Shown piece after piece: positions 55,016 to 63,858 of a DNA stretch of 64,000 bases (its first letter is position 1; each line of letters begins with the position of its first letter). The notes beneath the pieces were generated by a model. The model was given only the letters and a program-made list of their open reading frames with translations. It made no database searches and had not been told where the DNA came from. Position numbers and translations under genes: made by a program. Origin of the DNA: Brevibacterium aurantiacum (lineage in GTDB: Bacteria; Actinomycetota; Actinomycetes; Actinomycetales; Brevibacteriaceae); contig NZ_VLTK01000001.1 in NCBI RefSeq assembly GCF_007558825.1, positions 434,001 to 498,000 on the forward strand, read 5' to 3'.

Positions 55016-57274
55016 TCAGACGTCTATGTCGCCGAGGTAGCCCAGCACCCGAGCGCGTGTGACTGCTGCTTCCCGTCCGCTGACTCCAAGCTTCCGGTAG
55101 AGCGAGGAGAGATTGTTCTTCACCGTCCCCTGAACCAGCAGCAGGTCGTGGGCCATCTCGGCGACGCTGGCCCCCTGGTCGAGCTTTTCGAGCAGAGTCA
55201 TCTCTCTGCGTCCGAGCATCGGGAAGTCGACCAGCCCGACTACGGCCTCACCGAGACTGCTGAGCTTCTCCATACAGACGGCGAGGGAATCGCTGTTGAA
55301 GGTGCGGCGGCTCACTGAATGGGCCAACGGGGCGAGAACCTCTGTGATCTTCTGCCAGATCGGTTCCTCGGCACTCATCCGCATAAGCTCCTGGCGCTCG
55401 CGCAAAGGCAGCTGCACGATCGGCAGCACAGTGCCCACCAGGGCGGAGAGCTCCAACAGCTCCACAAACGCCAGGTGTGCCGCCTCCCGATCACCGATGC
55501 GCAGCAGCGCCGCAGCTTTGATCCCCGTCAGTTCGGCTCGGTTACGGGTGTCGACGTGGTTCTCGTAGTACTGTGCCTCCGCAATGCGGACCGCGGCTTC
55601 ATTACGCCCGGCCACCAGCTCACTGCGTGCGAACAGCACCTGGCTGACCCCCAAGATGCCGGGCAGCTTCTCCAACAGGATTTCGGCCCGATGCAGCTGA
55701 CCGAGGCTGATGAGCATACCGATGCGCGAGGCCTTGAGCATCTCGGCTGCTCCGCCTGTCGCGCAGACTCCATGAGCGTGCATGTCGATGGACTCCTCTG
55801 ACCGCAGCAGAGTCGACCGTGAGCGCGCCACCAGCTGCGAGAGCATCCTTTCGATGATCGGCATGTGAAACCACAGGTCGCCCATCTCCGCGTAGTCGCG
55901 CATCCGGCGCACCGTTTCCTCTGCCGCACCCAGATCCAGCTTATCGAGGCTGCGATAGGCCTCAACGATGAGAGCAGCGGGCCGGAAGGTCTGTTCCTGC
56001 ACGTACGGTGGAGCGTCGAGACGAGCGAATTCGACGATCTCTGTGTCGGCACGTTCATGGTCACCGGCAAGGTAGGAGGCCAGAGCCGTCCAGGCCGTGA
56101 CGGCGGGAGAGAGGAAGTCACCGACCACACTGTCCTCCTTCACCTCGTCCTCGATCGACCTCAGCAGAGCCAGAGCACGCCCCGGCGCACAGGCGAGCAC
56201 GCTGTGGATCGATGCATGCAGGCGAACGATTCGGCGCGGACGTCGTGCCGCTCCGCCGGCGACCCAAGTTGCGCCCGCCTCGGCCGCGGCATGATGCGCA
56301 CCGGCAGCTCCAAGGCGGGCCATCTCACCCATAACTGCGTGGAAATGGGATGGTGCCCCTGCATCTCCGAGCAGCACTCGCGCCGCGAACTGACCGACCG
56401 AATTGCCTTCTGCCTCCAGGTCACTGAGCAGCGCTCCAGGTGCTGTCAGACGAGCGACGTGCTCGCGAACAAGCTGGCTCGAGGGAACCTCTGATCCGGC
56501 ATCGAGCAGCGCTTCCTGCACCATGGTGGCCACCGTGGTGACCGCTCTCAACTCCGGGACGGCACGCAGCGCCGTCGCTGGCAGTTGGGCGAATGCCGCC
56601 AAGCTGGATCGATGGTGGCGATAGAAGAGCGGATATCCGCAGGCGAGGAAGATGCGGTCGAGCAGTTCCCAGGCGCGTACTCTCCGCGCCAGCACGACGG
56701 CGTTGTCCACCAGCAGAGAGTCGGGAGAGTTGGCCAATTCGAGCTGCGCGGTGAACGCTTCCGCCAATGACCTCTCGACTGTCGCAGAGACACCTTCCAC
56801 CGCCTCCTCGATCAGACTCTTCCGGGCCCACGCCGCGATCAGCAGGGGCACGAACCAGTGAGTCTCCCCTGATCCGGCCGTCACTGCGCCGGACATCTGC
56901 AGGCGCAGCAGCACGGTCGGAACATCAGCCCAGGCAGGATCCGTCCAGGCCTCGGCCGACACTTCGAATGCGACCCGGGCGACGCCTTCGTCGAATCCGT
57001 CGAGAAGAGAGAGCACCTCGAGCGCATGCTGGTCAGACGTCGAGAGCGGAAGCGAGAAGTCATCTGTCTGCGAGACGACGAAATCCGCCAGCCCGGCCGA
57101 TCCCAGCAGCTCGTCCAGATTCCGCCCAGTGGTCTGAGCTGCCGACACGGCGACAACGGCAAATGACTCCCAACCTCCGCTGGCGGTGTGGATGATCTGC
57201 GCCGCGTCTTCATCGAGATTGAATTTTGCCTGCAGCTGGGCAGCTGTGAGCTTCTTCGCAGCCTGGTCGATCAT
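55016..57274 (-). CDS. MalT-type LuxR-family regulator lacking the ATPase core
   Basis: A 752-residue protein ending in a LuxR HTH (about 690-745: LGRREMTLLEKLDQGASVAE, VQGTVKNNLSSLYRKLGV) after a long helical TPR-like region. Its N-terminus (LTAAQLQAKFNLDEDAAQII then HTASGGWESFAVVA) matches the part of MalT/LAL proteins that normally follows the STAND NTPase. No Walker A or B is present. The ATG overlaps the LCP gene by 4 bases, so the short form is a real coupled gene rather than a broken one. It is the last gene of the glycan operon and may regulate it. Confidence 0.82.
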   Translation of the reverse strand: MIDQAAKKLTAAQLQAKFNLDEDAAQIIHTASGGWESFAVVAVSAAQTTGRNLDELLGSAGLADFVVSQTDDFSLPLSTSDQHALEVLSLLDGFDEGVARVAFEVSAEAWTDPAWADVPTVLLRLQMSGAVTAGSGETHWFVPLLIAAWARKSLIEEAVEGVSATVERSLAEAFTAQLELANSPDSLLVDNAVVLARRVRAWELLDRIFLACGYPLFYRHHRSSLAAFAQLPATALRAVPELRAVTTVATMVQEALLDAGSEVPSSQLVREHVARLTAPGALLSDLEAEGNSVGQFAARVLLGDAGAPSHFHAVMGEMARLGAAGAHHAAAEAGATWVAGGAARRPRRIVRLHASIHSVLACAPGRALALLRSIEDEVKEDSVVGDFLSPAVTAWTALASYLAGDHERADTEIVEFARLDAPPYVQEQTFRPAALIVEAYRSLDKLDLGAAEETVRRMRDYAEMGDLWFHMPIIERMLSQLVARSRSTLLRSEESIDMHAHGVCATGGAAEMLKASRIGMLISLGQLHRAEILLEKLPGILGVSQVLFARSELVAGRNEAAVRIAEAQYYENHVDTRNRAELTGIKAAALLRIGDREAAHLAFVELLELSALVGTVLPIVQLPLRERQELMRMSAEEPIWQKITEVLAPLAHSVSRRTFNSDSLAVCMEKLSSLGEAVVGLVDFPMLGRREMTLLEKLDQGASVAEMAHDLLLVQGTVKNNLSSLYRKLGVSGREAAVTRARVLGYLGDIDV

Positions 57275-58281
57275 CTGCGGCTGTCTTCCGCTTCGAAGCC
57301 GTAATCGGAGACGGTGTCATCGGCGATCGCCTGCTTCAGCTTCTCGAGACCGCCGTGATCGGCGGTCAGTCGCGCTCCATCGTCGTCAGGGACGATCGGG
57401 ACCTCTGTCGGAGCGGTGACGAAGTCGAAATCGTCCTCGCTGATCCCCTCGAGCTGGGATACCAGTTTGACCAGCGTGCTGGCATTGAGTCCGGAGTCCA
57501 CGGTGAGTGACGGGCTGAGTACTCGGACCAGTTCAGACATCTTCAGCGGGTTGAACTCATAGTCCGCAGACAACAGCTGAGTACCGACTGCACGGATGAA
57601 TTCCTGTTGATTGTGGATTCGCTGCAGGTCTCCGTTCGGGAATGCTGTGCGTTCGGATACGAAGGCGAGCGCAGCTGCGCCGTCAAGCGTGTTGGAACCG
57701 ACCTTGAACTCATGGTCTCCGGATTCGAAGGCCGTCGACGACTCGACCTCCACCCCTCCGACGAGGTCGGTCAGATCGCTGAGACCAGCGAGATCGATGA
57801 CCGCAACATGGTCGATGGTGATGGCAAGGAACTCGGATACCGTCTGCACGGCCAGCGGCAGACCCCCGATTTCAGCAGAGGATTCGACCGTGCCCTGCCC
57901 GTGTCCTGGTACCGGCACCCAGGTGTCATTCGGGATGGAGATGAGCTGGACCCCACTGCGGTCGGCGGGAATATGGGCGACCATGATCATGTCCGTTGGG
58001 AATCCAGTGGAGGCCGAGGAGTCAGTGGAGGCTGTGGAGTCCGGGGCAGATTCCGGAGCGTTGGTGCCGAGGAGGAGAATGTCGGTCGCCGCCGGCCCAG
58101 CGCTCTTATCCTGCTGCTTCGATGACTGCAGCTGCTTCGCCAGAGCAGGGTCGTCCGACTTCGCCGTCCCCGCGTCCCATGACAGCCCCAAGTATCCTGT
58201 GTACACGCCGGCACCCGCGCCGAGGAGGAGGAGGGCGACGACCGTGAGGCCCGCCACGATGATGATCCTCTGCTGCTTCAT
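57271..58281 (-). CDS. Divergent LytR-CpsA-Psr (LCP) family protein
   Basis: A 336-residue protein with one N-terminal helix (IIIVAGLTVVALLLLGAGAG) and an extracytoplasmic LCP domain. LCP enzymes attach glycopolymers to peptidoglycan. The fold markers are here (TDILLLGTN; VQLISIPNDTWVPVPGHG; FPNGDLQRIHNQQEF). But arginines usual in the active site are replaced: PTD for RSD, SIPND for SIPRD, and HNQQ for RQQ. It may be inactive or specialised. Coupled by 4-base overlaps to the aminotransferase and the LuxR-type gene. Confidence 0.8.
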   Translation of the reverse strand: MKQQRIIIVAGLTVVALLLLGAGAGVYTGYLGLSWDAGTAKSDDPALAKQLQSSKQQDKSAGPAATDILLLGTNAPESAPDSTASTDSSASTGFPTDMIMVAHIPADRSGVQLISIPNDTWVPVPGHGQGTVESSAEIGGLPLAVQTVSEFLAITIDHVAVIDLAGLSDLTDLVGGVEVESSTAFESGDHEFKVGSNTLDGAAALAFVSERTAFPNGDLQRIHNQQEFIRAVGTQLLSADYEFNPLKMSELVRVLSPSLTVDSGLNASTLVKLVSQLEGISEDDFDFVTAPTEVPIVPDDDGARLTADHGGLEKLKQAIADDTVSDYGFEAEDSRR

Positions 58282-59411
58282 ACTCCGACCGCCTCATCGA
58301 TGAGGGCTGCGATCTCCGCAACCACTTGGCTCCGGTCCTCCGGAGGAAGATCCGTACTGGACGGCAATGCAAGCCCAGTCCGGAACAGCTCCTCTGCGCG
58401 CCCTGTGATGTAACGCCGGTCGCAGCCTTTGTGGACGGGCTGCAGGTGCATCGGCTTGAACACGGGTCGAGTCTCGACTCCGCGGCGCAGCAGGGAATCG
58501 CTCAGCGACCAGGCATCGGTGCCGGATTCGGTCCCGACGATGAGCACGCTCATCCAACAGTTGCCGTCGGCGGCGTCAAGGACTCGCATCCCTCTGACTC
58601 CAGTCAGGGCCTCGTCATAAGCCCGGTAGTGGGAGCGTTTGATCGCCAGGATCTCCTCGAGCCTCTCGAGCTGGGCCAGACCGAGTGCTGCGAGAAGGTT
58701 GGACAATCGGTAGTTGTACCCCACCTCGGTGTGTTCATAGTGCACCACCGGCTGCCGCGCTTGGGTCGAGAGGTAGCGGACCCGTTCCGCAGTTTCAGGA
58801 TCAGAGCAGAGGACTGCACCGCCCGAGGAGGTGGTGATGATCTTATTGCCGTTGAACGACAGTGCGGCAACCTCACCGAACGATCCGGCCGGAGCCCCAC
58901 CGAGACTGGCACCCAACGACTCCGCGGCGTCGGATATGACGACGGCACCATTGGCTGCCGCGATCTGCCCGATTCGCGGGTAGTCCGCAGGACGACCATA
59001 GAGATCGACGGGCATCACCGCGCGGATCGGACGCCTTGTGGCGAGGGAGTCGACACAGGCGGCCTCGAGTGCTTCGACCTCCATCAGACCTGCTTCGTCG
59101 CAGTCGATGAACACCGGTTCGGCGCCGATGTAGTGGAGGGCATTGACGGTCGCGGCAAAGGTGAGCGTCGACACCGCCACGCGGTCTCCGCGACCGATCC
59201 CCTGCGCCAGCAGAGCCAGATGCAGCGCCGCGGTTCCAGAACTCACTGCCACTGCATGGGTGCGGCCCGTGACGGTGGCCAAACGCGATTCGAACTCATC
59301 GAGCTGAGGCCCGGCTGGAGCCACCCAGCCGGATCGCAGCGCGGCGACTACCGCTCTTTCTTCCTTCGCCCCCACTGATGGAAGGCACAGGGGAATACGC
59401 ATCGCCATCAT
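58278..59411 (-). CDS. DegT/DnrJ/EryC1-family sugar aminotransferase
   Basis: A 377-residue PLP aminotransferase acting on nucleotide-linked keto sugars. The PLP lysine is in ALSFNGNKIITTSSGG, and the substrate regions include AVSSGTAALHLALLAQG, DAAESLGASLGG and YNYRLSNLLAALGLAQL. It would aminate the 4-keto sugar made by the dehydratase encoded just upstream (ATGA overlap at 59411), giving a UDP-4-amino sugar like that of the Pgl pathway. Confidence 0.9.
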   Translation of the reverse strand: MMAMRIPLCLPSVGAKEERAVVAALRSGWVAPAGPQLDEFESRLATVTGRTHAVAVSSGTAALHLALLAQGIGRGDRVAVSTLTFAATVNALHYIGAEPVFIDCDEAGLMEVEALEAACVDSLATRRPIRAVMPVDLYGRPADYPRIGQIAAANGAVVISDAAESLGASLGGAPAGSFGEVAALSFNGNKIITTSSGGAVLCSDPETAERVRYLSTQARQPVVHYEHTEVGYNYRLSNLLAALGLAQLERLEEILAIKRSHYRAYDEALTGVRGMRVLDAADGNCWMSVLIVGTESGTDAWSLSDSLLRRGVETRPVFKPMHLQPVHKGCDRRYITGRAEELFRTGLALPSSTDLPPEDRSQVVAEIAALIDEAVGV

Positions 59412-61315
59412 GACCAGCTCGTCCCGGCGAGGTCGAGCTTGCCCGCTGTCTGGCTGACCCCGGTTGCTTCGACGGCAGGCAACTCCGCTAGACCCTCGGC
59501 TGCTGCCAGTGCGGCATCCGCGCCGTCCACGACCTCCAGATAGCAGTCCCGGATGTTCTCGAGAGTAGCCCCCGGGGTGGGAACCTCCGCTGGATCCAAA
59601 GGTGAGACTTCTACCGTCCACGACACCCCATTGTCCGAAGTGCGATCGATTTCGTCGGGAGAGAACAGCTCTTCGTGCAGCTTCTCCCCCGCACGCAGGC
59701 CGGTGTAGACGATGGGACAGGACCGCCCTGTCAGTGCCATCACTCGTTTCGCCAGATCGACGATGCGGACGGGTTTGCCCATATCGAGTACCTGAGTCTG
59801 GCCGCTGCCGCCCAGCGCTGCGGCCCGCAGCACCAGGAGGCAGGCTTCGGGAATGGCCATGAAGAACCGTGTGACGTCCGGATGTGTCACGGTCAGTGGT
59901 CCGCCGCGACGGATCTGATCGGCGAAGGAGATGAGCACCGAACCACGTGAGCCGAGGACATTTCCGAAGCGCACCGACACATAGGGAAGGCCCGTTGCAG
60001 CCGCATAGTGGGCAGTGAGGCGTTCTGCGACGAACTTCGACCGTCCCAACTCGCTGCTGGGGTTCGCTGCCTTATCCGTGGAGATGTTGACGAATCGACC
60101 GACACCGTGTTTCCGGGCCGCGCGCAGAACGTTCAACGAGCCGTGCACATTGGTCTTCCACCCTTCAGCGGGATAGCTTTCGAGCATCGGAAGATGCTTG
60201 AGCGCAGCCGCATGAATGACGATGTCGGGCTTGTGCTTGGCGAAGGCGTGATCCAGGGCCTGCGGGTCACGGATATCGGCGAGGACGAGATCTGGAGAAT
60301 CCATCAGCGCTCGGCCTTCGAGGCTCATGCACAGCGCGTGCAGCTCAGACTCATCGCGATCGAGCATGATCAGTCGACTCGGGTCATGTCGCGAGATGAT
60401 CCTGCACAGCTCAGAACCGATAGAGCCGCCGGCACCGGTGACAAGGACAGTACGGCCCTCGACGAGACGAGAGATCTGATCGCTCTCGGGTTCGATGGCA
60501 GGTCTGCCGATGAGGTCCGTGACGTCGAGGTCGCGGATATCGGAGAGCCCGATGTCCGATGAGAGCATGTCCAAGGGCGAGGGAACCGCCCGCACCCAAG
60601 TCGTCTCCGGTTCCAGGCGCTGGACCAGTGAAGCGAACACCTGCGCAGGTGCATCGGCGATGCCGACGATGACTCCGGCGGCATGCGAAGCGGCAACCAC
60701 CTCGGCGACGGAGGAAGTGGTGCCGCGGACGGGAACACCGTGGATGAGCTGCCGAGCCTTTGTCGGGTCATCGTCGATGATGGCCACGGGACGGTAAGGG
60801 CTGAGCGGATCTGCCATCATCTGGGAGACCAGGGAAGCACCGAGGTCACCAGCACCGACGATGATGACCGGCTCGCCGGCCACGGGCACGAGTCGCAGCT
60901 GCTGGAGGACTCGGACGAGCTGCCTGACGAAGACCATGAGACCTTGGGCGAAGAGCAGAGCCAGAAGCAGCCAGGGGATGTCCTCCCGGTATTCCGGCAC
61001 TGCTCCCATCACGGCGGTGCCCGTGAAGAGGATGGCCGCGACCACGCCCTGATTGCGCAGTTCGCGGTCGGAACCGAGCTGATACCGGTTCCGATACAGC
61101 GAGAGCAGGTAGCCCAAACCGAGCTGCCCGATGACGAGTGTCGGCAGCAGGAGAAGAAATTCGCCGCCCCAGACCCGCCCGAACAGGGAGACGACGAGGA
61201 ACCACGAAACGATCAGTGCTGACCCGTCCAAACAAGCCAGGCCGAGAGCACTGGAGTAGGGCCGGCGACGAGGACTGTCACCGGCGGATGGCAAGGGGGC
61301 TGGGAGATCATTCAT
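59408..61315 (-). CDS. Membrane-bound nucleotide-sugar 4,6-dehydratase (PglF/WbpM/CapD type)
   Basis: A 635-residue enzyme. Four N-terminal helices are followed by a first Rossmann-like fold (VIIVGAGDLGASLVSQM) and the catalytic extended-SDR domain from about residue 290 (VLVTGAGGSIGSELCRII). Active-site motif STDKAANPSSELGRSKFVAE and CPIVYTGLRAGEKLHEEL are diagnostic. It probably converts UDP-GlcNAc to the 4-keto-6-deoxy sugar. First gene of the four-gene minus-strand glycan operon. ATG 61315 is chosen; GTG 61324 is possible. Confidence 0.92.
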   Translation of the reverse strand: MNDLPAPLPSAGDSPRRRPYSSALGLACLDGSALIVSWFLVVSLFGRVWGGEFLLLLPTLVIGQLGLGYLLSLYRNRYQLGSDRELRNQGVVAAILFTGTAVMGAVPEYREDIPWLLLALLFAQGLMVFVRQLVRVLQQLRLVPVAGEPVIIVGAGDLGASLVSQMMADPLSPYRPVAIIDDDPTKARQLIHGVPVRGTTSSVAEVVAASHAAGVIVGIADAPAQVFASLVQRLEPETTWVRAVPSPLDMLSSDIGLSDIRDLDVTDLIGRPAIEPESDQISRLVEGRTVLVTGAGGSIGSELCRIISRHDPSRLIMLDRDESELHALCMSLEGRALMDSPDLVLADIRDPQALDHAFAKHKPDIVIHAAALKHLPMLESYPAEGWKTNVHGSLNVLRAARKHGVGRFVNISTDKAANPSSELGRSKFVAERLTAHYAAATGLPYVSVRFGNVLGSRGSVLISFADQIRRGGPLTVTHPDVTRFFMAIPEACLLVLRAAALGGSGQTQVLDMGKPVRIVDLAKRVMALTGRSCPIVYTGLRAGEKLHEELFSPDEIDRTSDNGVSWTVEVSPLDPAEVPTPGATLENIRDCYLEVVDGADAALAAAEGLAELPAVEATGVSQTAGKLDLAGTSWS

Positions 61316-61638
61316 TGTTTTCACGAGGCTCAGGATTGCCCAGTCATCGCACAGCCAATAGGGGGTTACCTCCGGACAGCCGCGTGTCACTACTCTGTCA
61401 TGATCAGGTCATCACTGGCTCCCGATACTCAGTCACCCACTATGACCTGGAACTCGTGGACCAAACCCGCTCTTATCGCCCCTCCGACACTCGGCCGCCC
61501 CGAGATTCCGCCCTCGACGGTTGACCGCACGGAGTCTGCGGATGACCGTAGACCGCGGTGGTCTCGACGGTCTCACGTCCCGCGTGCTCCTATTCTGAGA
61601 ACGTCAGTGAGACCACAGATCAGGGACGGTGAAGCAGC
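61316..61638. other. Divergent promoter region of the glycan locus
   Basis: 323 bp without a gene between the dehydratase (minus) and the GT4 gene (plus). A -10-like TATTCT at 61591 could serve the GT genes. Imperfect inverted repeats (GACCGTAGACC with GGTCTCGACGGTC, 61545-61573) precede it. No RNA gene recognised. Confidence 0.5.
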
Positions 61639-62709
61639 GTGAGGATAGGCTTATTGGCCAGCACCGGTGGAATGTTGGACTCCTTCTTCATCGAGATCGC
61701 ACAATCATGGCGATCGCATGGACACACCGTCAGCTTCGCCGCCGGATCATCGATGGTCTCGGACCAGGCGTCTCTGATCCCCGGGCTCTCCCGTCGTCCC
61801 GGCCCGGGGACGTTTCGAGCCCTGGCCGGCCTGCGGCAGTGGTCGGAGGGCGAGGATCTCGATGTCATCGTCACGAACTCGGCAACCGCCTCGGCGCTGG
61901 TGAGACTTGCAGGGACAAGAGCACCTGTCGTCTATTTCTGTCACGGGCTGCACTGGAACGAGCTCCGTTCGATCGGAGACCGGGTGTGGCCGGTCATCGA
62001 GCGCATGCTCCTGTCGCGCACTGCAGGCGTCATCTCTCTCAATTCGGACGACCAGACATGGTTCGCCGGCCGCCTTGAGAGCCGTCGTCGGCTGCACCTG
62101 TCGGCCGGGGTCGGTCTCGATCTGGCTCGATACCCTGTCAGAGACCTGCCAGGCGGGCCGCTCAGACTGTGCTGGATCGGGGAGTTCTCCCCTCGCAAAC
62201 GTCCGCATCTGGCTCTGGACACAGCGGCCGAACTGCAACGGCGGGGAGTCGATTTCCATCTCGAGATGCTCGGCGAAGGAGTCTTTCGCGCGCAGATCCG
62301 GGCCGAGATCTCTGACCGGGGCCTGTCGGGATGCGTCACCGCTGATGGCTCGGGTGACGCGGCCGCTGTGTTAGCGGACAGCCATGCTCTGGTGCACACC
62401 GCGCAGTGGGAGGGTCTGCCGCGAGTCATGTTGGAGAGCTTGGCGATCGGTCGAGGCAGCTATGCCTTCGACGTCAAGGGTGTGCGTGACATTCCTCTGG
62501 CTCAGCTGAGCGTCGACGGCGACTCAACACAGCTGGCGGCCCGGATCGCCGCTGACTGGGAATCGGGACGACTGCGCCGCCCCCTGGACTTCGACCGCGA
62601 CCTCCTCGACTACTCACATGCCGCCGACGGGATCCGGCAGTTCCTTCCCAGCTTCATCCACACCGTGTCGTCGACGTCGACCAGGCGGAGAGAACCTCAT
62701 GTCGAATGA
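61639..62709 (+). CDS. Glycosyltransferase family 4-like protein
   Basis: A 356-residue GT-B glycosyltransferase. The N-terminal acceptor domain starts MRIGLLASTGGMLDSFFIEI; the C-terminal donor domain has LRLCWIGEFSPRKRPHLAL and the E-x7-E motif WEGLPRVMLESLAIG. It would transfer an activated sugar onto a lipid-linked or glycan acceptor in the cytoplasm. Start is GTG 61639, with a weak GAAGC upstream. It overlaps the GT2 gene by 11 bases. Confidence 0.88.
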   Translation: MRIGLLASTGGMLDSFFIEIAQSWRSHGHTVSFAAGSSMVSDQASLIPGLSRRPGPGTFRALAGLRQWSEGEDLDVIVTNSATASALVRLAGTRAPVVYFCHGLHWNELRSIGDRVWPVIERMLLSRTAGVISLNSDDQTWFAGRLESRRRLHLSAGVGLDLARYPVRDLPGGPLRLCWIGEFSPRKRPHLALDTAAELQRRGVDFHLEMLGEGVFRAQIRAEISDRGLSGCVTADGSGDAAAVLADSHALVHTAQWEGLPRVMLESLAIGRGSYAFDVKGVRDIPLAQLSVDGDSTQLAARIAADWESGRLRRPLDFDRDLLDYSHAADGIRQFLPSFIHTVSSTSTRRREPHVE

Positions 62710-63742
62710 TGCTCTGATCTCCGTCATCATCCCCGTCCACAACGGCGAGAGGTACCTGCAGGACTGCCTGCGGTCGGTACTCACACAGTGCCACGAACAT
62801 CTTGAGCTCATCGTCGTCGATGACGGTTCAACCGACGGCACTCCGGAGATCCTTGAGGACTTCAGTTCCCGGGACCCGCGGATCATTCGCCTTCAGACCG
62901 ATCATGCCGGGGCTGCGGCGGCTCGCAATGCAGCGCTGGCGAAGGCGCGGGGCGAATGGATCATGTTCATCGACGCCGACGACCAGCTCCTCACGCCTTG
63001 TCTGCTCGAAGCGATAGCCGACTGCTCGGACTCCGCCCTCGACATGGTCACCTTCGAGACCAGCAGCAACTCCGCCGACATCGCCATTGCCCACGACGCC
63101 GCGCTCCTCGCGCGGCACAGATGCATCGCCGGCGAAACCGGCCTGACGCGGCCGAGACGGGTTCTCGACCCGTCCTATCTGGTCCCGAAGATCATCGACG
63201 AATCGTTCAATACAGTGTGGAACAAGGCTTATCGTCGTGCAGCTGTGGCCCGGTCAGGGGCGCGATACCCCGTCGGGATCCGCCTCGGCGAAGATCTGCT
63301 GTTCAATCTCTCATTCGCCCGTGCCGCTGCAATCGGCAGCCACCTGCCCCTGCTGGGCTACTACTACCGGCGAGACAATTTCGCCTCGGTGACCAAGAGG
63401 TTCGTCCCCGGAAAACACGAGGAGCTGATGCTCGTCAACGACGCTCTGCAGCAGTTCGCCTCGGACCTGAGCTCGCCAGAGCTGATCGCCGCGGCTGGAT
63501 ACATCCGGGCCAAGAATGCGGTGTCCTCGACCAGGGACCTCCACCACCGGCAATGCCCTCTCCCCCTGCGGGAGAAGTTGGCAGCGGCTAAGACTTATCG
63601 GTGCGCGGCAACACGGGTGGCCAGCCGCGGCCTGAGACCCGTTCAGCTGATCTTCGGCGCCGTCTACAATCTGCTCGATCATCGGGTGCTGTTCCTCCTC
63701 ACCGGGTTCCTCGCCGCGGCGAACCGGCGGGCCATTCGCTGA
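62699..63742 (+). CDS. Glycosyltransferase family 2 protein
   Basis: A 347-residue GT-A enzyme: SVIIPVHNGERYLQDCLRSV, IVVDDGSTDGTPEI, and the metal-binding IMFIDADDQL; the acceptor side has RLGEDLLFNLSFARA and YYYRRDNFAS. The C-terminal hydrophobic stretch (LFLLTGFLAAANRR) may touch the membrane. ATG 62699 lies within the end of the GT4 gene, giving coupling. It belongs to the surface-glycan locus. Confidence 0.92.
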   Translation: MSNDALISVIIPVHNGERYLQDCLRSVLTQCHEHLELIVVDDGSTDGTPEILEDFSSRDPRIIRLQTDHAGAAAARNAALAKARGEWIMFIDADDQLLTPCLLEAIADCSDSALDMVTFETSSNSADIAIAHDAALLARHRCIAGETGLTRPRRVLDPSYLVPKIIDESFNTVWNKAYRRAAVARSGARYPVGIRLGEDLLFNLSFARAAAIGSHLPLLGYYYRRDNFASVTKRFVPGKHEELMLVNDALQQFASDLSSPELIAAAGYIRAKNAVSSTRDLHHRQCPLPLREKLAAAKTYRCAATRVASRGLRPVQLIFGAVYNLLDHRVLFLLTGFLAAANRRAIR

Positions 63743-63788
63743 ATCGACACGCGCCGGCGATGCCCCGCACCGACGCAGGTCTTCAGGG

Positions 63789-63858
63789 GCTGAGCAGCCT
63801 GCCCGCCATCAGGTGTTGAGCAGCTTGCCCGCCATCAGGTGCTGAGCAGCTTGTCCAT
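63789..63858. repeat. 26-bp direct repeats spanning a gene end (2.6 copies)
   Basis: Units at 63789-63814 and 63815-63840 and a partial one from 63841 share TGAGCAGCYTG and GCCCGCCATCAGGT. The unit includes the reverse complement of the final codons and the stop of the minus-strand membrane-protein gene, so the 3' end of this gene has been copied twice downstream of itself. Confidence 0.8.

Noticed and set aside
55016..57274. Regulator gene as a decayed pseudogene
   Set aside because: The frame is intact over 752 codons, the HTH is complete and the start overlaps the preceding gene in the usual ATGA manner.
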